NCBI GenBank assembly: GCA_039621445.1
Contig: CP154955.1
Coordinates: 54,007,341-54,071,340, forward strand
Reading direction: 5' to 3'
DNA: 64,000 bases
From: Euglena gracilis
Lineage: Eukaryota > Euglenida > Euglenophyceae > Euglenales
The notes under the pieces were generated by a model. It was not told the DNA's origin and ran no database searches. It saw only the letters and a program-made list of their open reading frames with translations. Positions 57,580 to 64,000 of the stretch are shown here, in pieces (the stretch's first letter is position 1; each line of letters opens with the position of its first letter). The position numbers and the translations under genes were made by a program.

Positions 57580-57968
57580 GTGGGAGAGTGTGGTGAACAG
57601 AAAACCATCACCCAACTCTTTTGTGTTCGCTTGAATAAATTCAATCACGTTCCGCATTTCCTACACTGCGTCACGTGCACAGTGGACAGTGTACCTATCC
57701 ATGCAGAGACCCTGCATGATTACACTTTCAACCCCAAATATGCCGGTCCTGTTTGGAAAATGACATTTTTGACCCCCTTGCTTGGGGACATCATTTTCCG
57801 CCAATCGGACCCCATTTGGGCACAATGAGTGATTCGCAAATTTGGGGGGAGAGTTGCCCATGGAAGCATATGGAAGAAAGAGAGGTTTGCCTTTCGGATT
57901 GCGCATATTCCTTGTGTTATGAGCCTTTTGGACCCTGGTCACATGTCCCTCAGTCGAGTTCCTCATAG
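57580..57968 (+). pseudogene. DDE transposase of the PIF/Harbinger-like (DDE_4) type, frameshifted
   Basis: One frame reads CVTCTVDSVPIHAETLHDY, KYAGPVWKMTFLTPLLGD and IIF. The next frame continues GPHLGTMSDSQIWGESC and REVCLSDCAYSLCYEP. The order VD-x-x-x-I, K-Y-x-x-x-x-x-K, G-D-I-I, G-x-x-x-S-D-x-x-I-W and S-D-x-A-Y matches the DDE_4 nuclease core of PIF/Harbinger-like transposases, with the first and second catalytic Asp visible. The third acidic residue was not located. There is a frameshift near 57790 and no credible N-terminus. It would be the source of enzyme for an element around it, possibly Family 7. Confidence 0.65.
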
Positions 57969-58019
57969 ACAACTGCCCCCGTACGCCCACTGTCCAGTAT
58001 GCTTCTGCTTCTGAACACG

Positions 58020-59030
58020 AGGGCCAGTGGGGTCCAGCCAAAATTTCCGCAATGTGTTTCCTTGCCGGCAATATGTTTTGCAGCCGTGGCTCCCTGTATG
58101 CCTAGCAATCCTCCCCCCACCTCAGAAACTGCAAAACGCATGCCGCCACATCCATGATATTTTGCACTCGGCAATTGTGCCTCTTATCCCCCTTCAGCCA
58201 AGGAGATTTTCGTTTCTAGGGTCACATTGGCACACTTTTTTGTACAAAATACAGTCCCAGACCGGACGCTGGGTTTTGGACAGAACCGGCGTTCCTAATG
58301 CCGGGTTTTAAGACAGAACCGGCGTCCGGAAAACCCGTGGGGGGGACGCCGGTTCTGTCCTGAACCCGGCGTCTCAAACGCCGGTTTAAAACAAATTATG
58401 TTTCTGAGAACGAGAAAAATGTTTTTAGTGACGTGTTGTACCAAATTTTTTTAAAACATCCTCATCCTTGCCTTGTCGTACAAGAACGAATGTATGCAGT
58501 TTTCACATTTAATGTCAAAAATAACTCTACAATTTTCATCTTACACCCATGCAAGGTCCCGAAACAATAGGGTTCAACGATCGGACAATGCCCGCCTCAT
58601 TGAAAACAAATGTCTTCATTGAGGCTATACAATGCTTGAAGGGGTGCTTGTTTGTTGTAACAGTCTGATTGCGGAATGGAGATTTGACAAAAGAGTTGTC
58701 AAACGAAAGCATTGACATTGCAGTAACTTCCCTGACACCAATGCAACGGAATTTGGTCTTTTTTAATTCATGTGTGCAACAAGCAATGAAAAATTTTGGT
58801 TATCTGCTTCTTACCTGCCATTTGCACAGAGGGCTGAACGTTTTACAGGTCAATTTTTTTTCTTACTGTGTAGTAAACTTTTCAGAACACGTGGATTGGG
58901 AACCAAATCGTGTTGAGAAAAGAAAAGGAATGAAAAATCGTGTTGAGAAAAGAAAAATAACGAACTGACGGAGGTATTCATGTAACCTCAATGTAACCGC
59001 GATGTAACCGCGATGTAACCGCGATCTGAA
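58020..59030. other. No gene recognised; ACGCCGGTTCTGTCC and TGTAACCGCGA repeats
   Basis: Bases 58256-58390 carry CCGGCGTC palindromic repeats. Bases 58985-59025 have three ATGTAACCGCG units (another at 60440). A 99-aa frame at 58669-58968 has no recognisable domain. Confidence 0.45.
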
Positions 59031-59034
59031 CAAG

Positions 59035-59754
59035 GTGTGGCACGAAGTCTCAAAGCACCCCCATATTGGGCACCTCACGCTGGTGACACACCGAGTGCGG
59101 CGCAGAAAGAGGTCAAACCGTGGGTCGACCGCTGAGAGAGGAATTGCAGGCCCTCGTGGTCTGAGTCCCACTCATCAACAACTGCCGTTTTTTCAGAAGT
59201 ACGGTTGGGAAATTTTGGGTGGACCTCCCCTGGGTTTTTTCAGACATACGGCAGGGAAATTTTGGCAGGGCCCGCCCTGGGTTATTTCAGAAATACGGTT
59301 AAATGTTGACTGCCCACCTCTGGGTTTTTTCCCCAGAATTACGGTTGGGAAATTTTGGCTGGACCCCCCTGGATTTTTTTTAGAAATACGGTTGTTTAAT
59401 GTTGGCTGGACCCCGGTGCGTTTTTTCAGAATCACGGTTGATAAATGTTGGCTGGACCCCCTGGGTTTTTTCAGACATACGGTAAAGAAATTTTTCGCTG
59501 GGTTTGTTTATTGTATCACGGTTGAAATCTTGGCTGGACCCCGCTGCGTTTCAGAAATGCGGTTGGGGAACAAGGTTAGAACCCCCATGGCTTTTTCAGA
59601 GTTTGGGTGGAAAGATTTTATGTTTGAACCCCCTGGGTTTTTTTGGGAATTAACTTTGGGAATTTTGGCTGTTCCCCCCTGGGCGGAACAGCCAAAAGCC
59701 TGGGGGAACGCTAATGAACGTATGTCTAAATATTCCCTGGCCCGAAGGGGGTGA
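59035..59754 (+). CDS. Open frame with ~16-residue repeats, unknown
   Basis: A 239-codon open frame. After a basic lead (VTHRVRRRKRSNRGSTAERG) come about ten repeats of the type FFRHTAGKFWQGPPWV, FFPRITVGKFWLDPPG, FFWELTLGILAVPPW. The DNA unit (TTTTTTCAGAAATACGGTTG, GGCTGGACCCCCCTGGG) is about 48 bp long, so in-frame continuity is partly explained by period. Most units differ in length yet the frame stays open. It could be a coding repeat protein or a minisatellite; note that each unit also contains TTTTTTCAG, a 3' splice site-like word. Confidence 0.3.
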   Translation: MWHEVSKHPHIGHLTLVTHRVRRRKRSNRGSTAERGIAGPRGLSPTHQQLPFFQKYGWEILGGPPLGFFRHTAGKFWQGPPWVISEIRLNVDCPPLGFFPRITVGKFWLDPPGFFLEIRLFNVGWTPVRFFRITVDKCWLDPLGFFRHTVKKFFAGFVYCITVEILAGPRCVSEMRLGNKVRTPMAFSEFGWKDFMFEPPGFFWELTLGILAVPPWAEQPKAWGNANERMSKYSLARRG

Positions 59755-60500
59755 ACGCCGGTTCTGTCCTGAATCCGGTGTCTCTAAAACGCCGCTTTAA
59801 ACAGGGGGGGGCGGACGCCGGTTCTGTCCTGAACCCGGCGTCCGGGGACGCCGGACTTTTTTGTAGTAATGAATGGAGAACTCTTCAGTAGGTTCGACGA
59901 GGTTTCTTTGTATTATTTTTTTAAAACTTCTTTTTTATTATCCTGGTGATGATGTTACACATGACATATTCAAATGTTGTTGATCCTTTCACAACATTAC
60001 AATTGCCATTCCCCCCCTAAATGACACCCCTTTTGGTCTCAGCCAGGGGCCAAAATTGCAAGCAGGGGGGGTCAATTTGGGGGGGGGGGTCCTGGAGCCG
60101 AAAATTCAGGGGGTCGGTTAAGAACCCCCCGGGGGGCACAAAGTGAAGAAAATCACAAAAAAATCGAGATTTTTTGACAAAAAAATGTCACCGGGGCGTT
60201 GGCAGGGGGGTGGTGGTCGGACCCCCTCGGCACGGCAAAATGGGGACCCCCCCCCCCTGGTCAGCCAACCCCCTCGGCACGGCATGCCGAACCATACCAA
60301 TGAATTTTCCTTTGGGAAATTCCGGCTGTCCGCCACGGTGGACCCCCCCCCTGGGGGACTGACCCCTTCGGCACGGCAAAATGGGGACCCTCCCCCCCTG
60401 GTGGCCGAGGGTCCTCGTCAGACGTGCCGAACCTCCAGTAACTGCGATGTAACCGCGATTGTGACCGCGGTCTGAACACCTCCGCGACCAAAAGACATCA
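59755..60500. repeat. CCGGTTCTGTCC and CCCTCGGCACGGCAAAATGG repeats
   Basis: Bases 59750-59855: two GACGCCGGTTCTGTCCTGAA units. Bases 60220-60420: CCCCCTCGGCACGGC(A) in three direct copies between C runs. Confidence 0.7.
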
Positions 60501-60529
60501 TTTGCTATGATTTTTTTCTTGCAAAAAAA

Positions 60530-60710
60530 AGAAGGAAAATCGTGGTGACAGACAACGTGGGGGATGTGTTTACTGAAATAAAACCGCTCATCCTTTCACG
60601 CGAGGAGACACGGAAAATGAGCCTGAGCAAAGGTATGGTCCTGCCATTCCTCGTACAATCGCCTGGCACTTCGACGGGGAATGTTGAACCGCCAATTGCG
60701 CAGTACTGAG
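60530..60710 (+). CDS. Exon-like frame inside Family 7 region, unknown
   Basis: The frame reads IVVTDNVGDVFTEIKPLILS and REETRKMSLSKGMVLPFLVQ up to a TGA at about 60710. Protein-like composition; no family recognised. It could be a remnant of a second transposon protein. Confidence 0.25.
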
Positions 60711-61403
60711 CTCGGGGTCAGCACTCAACGCAGCAAAAAACGTTTGATGGGCCTGACGGCGCCCACGACGCCAACCAAAATGCCTTCAAACAGGCATTGA
60801 GAAAAAAACTGAGGGAAGAGTGAAGAAAAGAAGCCGGGCAGCACAGGATCATTCAACATACGACACAACAAAAAAAAGGCCAACATTTTCAAGTTCCAGA
60901 AAAAGCGGCCAACGTTCACAGGTCCAGTGGCTAAGGAGGGCACGTTCGGTGGCCAGAGTTTTGGGTTAGGTGGCCATCATTCTGGGGAATGTGGCAAACA
61001 TTCTTTGGTAAGGTGGTCATCATTCTAGGCTACGTGCCATCGTTTTCACGTGTTAGCTGTAAAACCTATTTTCTGGGCCCGACGCCTGCCTTGAAATTCT
61101 ACTGACATTAACGGATTTCAGGCTGAAATTGTTTATGTCGATCGATTTCCATTCAGGCGCCCGTTTATGTCGGTCGATTTCCATTCCATTGAAATCTGTT
61201 GCTGGTCAAATGCAGGACAGGGCAATCAGAACGATAGGGAACATAGCTCAGTTGCCGAGGAGACAGATTGATGAACGAGGCCCCTTTTGGAAGGGGACAG
61301 CAGACGGAGGGGGGTGACAAATGGCGGTGTGCACCACAGTGGTGTGAGCTGCAAGGCAGCCGAGAGACAAAAACTGACATCACACAACAATGGGCATCAC
61401 ATG

Positions 61404-62165
61404 TCACTCCATGGCCTTGAGGCACCCCTCACACATCCACCCAAAACGGGGCGGGAGACGCAGGTTAGCACAACGCCAATGCCACCAAACACCACAGAGC
61501 TCACAACAAACGCCCCGCATGTCACGACAGTCCGTTTTTTTGGGGATGGGAACACTGCACACCCCACACAATGGACAGTCCGCAGGGGAAGGCAAGGGAA
61601 AAACGGATGGAATGTTCGTCGTGCTGACTGTGACGGGGGCACCCTCCTCTGCTGGGGGCGCCTCGAACATGAGCTGCCGCAGTTGAGTTATCACTTATTC
61701 AGACATGGGACGTGAGCAGTTGCAAAATAAGTGACGAATCTGATGGGACCAAGTTGCGGCGTTCCGCAACTGCCCGGCATCGTCCGGGCACTCCTCTAAT
61801 TTGAAGGTGCGGACGGGCACACACCAGCGCTGCAGTTGTAAAAAATGAAATGCGTGATATTTGACCATTTTACTACCTTTGCAATGTATTCCCGTTTTTG
61901 CGATTCCGTCATGACGTGCACCTTCTCACACGGTTGTGTGAGGATGTCGCTGATGTCCTCATCGACATCAATCGGCTCCTGCGGCGTGCCCACCAACCGC
62001 CGCCGCTTTGTGGAACGAGGAACCTGAGATGTGTGGGTTGTCATTATCCGCTTACCATTTGCTGAGTGTGTCACCTTCACTGCTGGGCGCGTCTGCGGCT
62101 GCGGGCACCGGTGGTTGGTCGTCCTGCAACGCGTTTGCATCATCAAGTTCATGGCACGGTACATC
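61404..62165 (-). pseudogene. PHD-finger protein frame, decayed
   Basis: The minus frame 61829-61404 starts after an ACAACTGCAG acceptor: RWCVPVRTFKLEECPDDAGQ, HLFCNCSRPMSE, an in-frame TAA (61697-61695), then a PHD finger (CPLCGVCSVP, CCELCGVWWHWRC, MCEGC; spacing C-x2-C, C-x2-C-x4-H-x2-C, C-x2-C) and a stop. The preceding exon 62023-61877 (RSTKRRRLVGTPQEP, IDVDEDISDILTQ, MTESQKREYIAK) has a nuclear-localisation-like basic stretch and an acidic patch, ending at GCAAAG before GTAGTA with matching phase 0. Upstream (to 62165) an acidic frame, DVPCHELDDANALQDDQPP, is shifted by one base relative to it. PHD fingers read histone H3 tails or occur in some retrotransposon proteins. The in-frame stop and shift suggest a pseudogene. 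Confidence 0.6.
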
Positions 62166-62865
62166 CTGTGGGGGGTAGAGCGGGTGGGGGGCAGGACCCT
62201 AGGCAATCTGTTGCACCTCTGTCATCACATCGCACGGTTCCAGGTGTTGGGGTTCAGCAGACGCCTCAGTGGGCCCTGCAGCAACTGGTCCAACTCTTCA
62301 GGCTGCAAGACGTCAGCTGGAGGACGAACCACGGTTGACACTGCCTTCCGCGCGCGCAGGGAACGCAAAAATAGCTCGCTCTGCAGCAGGCAACACAACT
62401 CCCTCGGTCGTGGTTTTGCGGAATGCCCAAGCGACGGCATTCACGTATGTATGAAAAGAGGTTGCCGAACGATTCCCTGAAACGAACAGAGTCCTTGAAG
62501 GTAAGCTGGCGCCCCAAACAGCAGGAGACCCAGCTTGCCACGAAAAACCTTTGCCGATTGGACTGTTGCCCAAGCTTTTGGAAAACGGGGTGACAGTGCG
62601 GGAAAAAAATCATTTTCCCCGGAGACAGAGCTGGAAGCTCCTCTCAACAAACCGCACTGGCTTCAAAAGCTGCAATGATGATTTCTTTGTTGCCTGGACG
62701 GGATGGGAGCTGGACCCCCCACAGGCCGCAACCCTGGGCGTCCCCGCCGTCATGCGGTGGTACATCCCCACGATTTGCCTGGCAACCCCGAAAAACTTTG
62801 CGACGTCCTCCCGTGGCAACTCGGAGTTGGCCAGGCGTGTCATGGCGGCCCCCCCGACATCACCA
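62166..62865 (-). other. Degraded coding sequence between RT and PHD frame
   Basis: Protein-like fragments change frame repeatedly: MTRLANSELPREDVAKFFGV, TFKDSVRFRESFGNLFSYI, VVRPPADVLQPEELDQLLQG. They resemble helical domains (the first could be a helix-turn-helix) but no family is certain. Likely part of the same decayed gene or element. Confidence 0.35.
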
Positions 62866-63640
62866 TCGATGTTGCCGTAGCGGAAGTGCCTGCGCACCTG
62901 CCGGTAGAAGGACTGGAAGCAGTCCACCACTGCCGGTCGCACTCCCACTGCCCGCGGTGGCCTGAAGACAGCCCACTAGGGGAGGGAATCAAAACACTTT
63001 TCGACATCGAAGGAGGCCAGCCACAGCTCGGCCTGCTGTGAACGGCGGAGGTGGCGCAAATCCTCCAGGACCTGTGCCGCGTGCAGCGTACCGGAGTTGG
63101 CCCGGAAGCCGAACGCGGCATGGCCCAGCAGGTGCCGCTGCAAGGTGGGAGACCACTCCTGGACCACCCCCTTGGCCCAGAGGCGGTAGAGCACCTCCAG
63201 CACCGTAATGGGCCGTTGGCAGGCTTCTTTTTAAGACCCCGGGGGGGGGGTCCCCCCACCCACCCAGGGTGGCGCGGGACCCCCCGGGGGGGGGGGGGGG
63301 GGCGGGCCCCCCCCCCACAATCCGGCCCGTTAAAAGCAATTTCCAAAAATTTTCGGCGCTTTGCGCCGAAAAGGTATACCCAGCGCCTCCGGCGCGGGGC
63401 CCCCCCCCGGGGGGGTCCCACCCCCCTCCCCCCCCCCCGGGGGGGGGGTCTGCTGACTTAAAAAGAAGCCTGGCCGTTGGTCCCGTGGGAGAGATCCCCC
63501 GGACGCTTGGGAATCATTGCTACATCGGTGTCCAGCCATTCCTGCGGCCAGTGCCCCTCCTGCTCCACCACCAGGTTGAGCAGGCGGGCGACTGCCGCAG
63601 CCCAGGATGGGGGTAGGGGGCTCCCGGATCTGGCCTGGGG
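62866..63640 (-). pseudogene. Reverse transcriptase fragment of a retroelement, decayed
   Basis: The minus strand reads AAAVARLLNLVVEQEGHWPQ, EWLDTDVAMIPKRPG, then RPITVLEVLYRLWAKGVV, HLLGHAAFGFRANSGTLHAA and ELWLASFDVEKCFDSLP. These are fingers/palm motifs of a non-LTR-type RT: I-P-K, RPI-x-x-L...YR-x-W, FGFR...GT, and the A-motif F-D-V-x-K-C-FD. Lesions: one base missing in a G-run near 63497 (IPKRPG to RPITVL needs +1), a 253-bp Family 1 element at 63220-63472, and TAG at 62980-62978 where Trp is usual. After DSLP the frame continues WAVFRPPRAVGVRPAVVD and FRYGNIDGDV, then RT similarity ends before the YxDD region. Confidence 0.8.
63220..63472. mobile_element. Family 1 TIR element inside the RT frame
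   Basis: A 253-bp element with exact inverted ends CAGGCTTCTTTTTAAG and CTTAAAAAGAAGCCTG and perfect target duplication GCCGTTGG (63212-63219, 63473-63480). The interior has TTTTCGGCGCTTTGCGCCGA and GGTATACC. Removal of element plus one copy restores RDQRPITVLEVL. Confidence 0.95.
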
Positions 63641-63900
63641 GGGGGGGTCGACCATGGTCGACCCACGGTCGCCCTCGGTCGCTCTCGGTCGGGGGGGGGG
63701 GGGGAGCGGGGGGGGGTGGCCTGGGGGTCGACCGAGGGCGACCATGGTCGACCCCCACCCCACGACGGGAAACCCCCCCCTGGTCGGGGGGCGACCATGG
63801 TCGACCCCCACCCCACGACGGGAAACCCCCCCCTGGTCGGGGGCGACCATGGTCGACCCCCACCCCACGACGGGAAAACCCCCCTGGGGCGGGGGGGGGG
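63641..63900. repeat. ~57-bp tandem repeat (GGGCGACCATGGTCGACCCC)
   Basis: Three to four units containing ACCCCACGACGGGAAA and CCCCTGGTCGGGGG; each includes the palindromic core GACCATGGTC. Confidence 0.9.
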
Positions 63901-63904
63901 GGAC

Positions 63905-64000
63905 CTCGAAATCCCCTGTGTTGCCGAACCGTTTTGGAAGCGAATCCCTTTTGCTGCTTAACTGTCCCAGGGCCCCAAAATAACAAAATCCCCTGTGTTG
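63905..64000. repeat. AAATCCCCTGTGTTG direct repeat at window end
   Basis: AAATCCCCTGTGTTG occurs at about 63908 and again at 63986-64000, similar to Family Z ends (AAAATCCCTTCTATGTTGGC). The element continues beyond the window. Confidence 0.5.

Larger units (their letters stand above)
54862..61058. mobile_element. Possible large Family 7 element or element pair
   Basis: TTACAGCTAACGGGATG with GTGGCC units starts here, and the inverted end CACGTGTTAGCTGTAA closes at about 61058. The ends match those of 51728-53073, and a degraded DDE transposase lies inside. It may be one autonomous element loaded with insertions, or two independent copies; the sequence alone does not decide. Confidence 0.4.

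Overview
The window is nuclear DNA of a complex eukaryote. It has GC-rich exons of 16 to about 240 bases separated by long introns, GT-AG splice sites, dinucleotide microsatellites and dense repeats. I see no operons, rRNA, tRNA or CRISPR. My best guess is a euglenid (Euglena-like). Degenerate TTAGGG-type arrays occur at 29.27 kb and 35.65 kb. More tellingly, short inverted-repeat elements that start with CAG and end with CTG interrupt otherwise continuous reading frames, as the nonconventional introns of euglenids do. The assignment is an inference.

Three coding regions can be followed. (1) 4.4-13.8 kb, plus strand: exons of a Mad3/BubR1-type (MadBub) spindle checkpoint protein. The TPR-like Mad3/BUB1 homology region lies in exons at 4.4, 5.2 and 6.6 kb, a linker exon at 9.5 kb is split by a transposon-like element, and an ABBA-KEN-ABBA degron cassette is spread over exons at 12.2, 12.4 and 13.1 kb. 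(2) 49.7-41.5 kb, minus strand: a protein with at least two RRM domains. The first RRM is assembled from four exons, including candidate micro-exons of 35 and 16 nt. Two exons are split by elements of one family. (3) 63.65-61.4 kb, minus strand: a decayed reverse transcriptase, followed on the same strand by a decayed PHD-finger reading frame. A degraded DDE transposase sits at 57.6-58.0 kb. A few further exon-like frames are listed with low confidence.

Most of the rest is repeats: at least seven families of terminal-inverted-repeat elements, many with 7-8 bp target duplications and often nested; satellites (GGTTACC/CCGCGG units at 22.3 and 24.2 kb); tandem duplications of 0.3-0.7 kb; palindromes; (AC)n, (GT)n, (AT)n and (ATG)n tracts; and very many C or G homopolymers of 7-20 bases.

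The main result concerns the elements inside exons (9512-9826, 43346-43616, 45753-46050, 63220-63472, possibly 18497-18797). Each starts CAG, ends CTG and lies between 8-bp direct repeats. The boundary rule I recall for euglenid nonconventional introns (CAG at +4 to +6, CTG at -8 to -6) would remove 3 nt of one repeat and 5 nt of the other. Together that is exactly one 8-bp copy, so the original frame is restored. Copies of the same families outside genes show that they move as DNA. They look like mobile elements that become introns on insertion.
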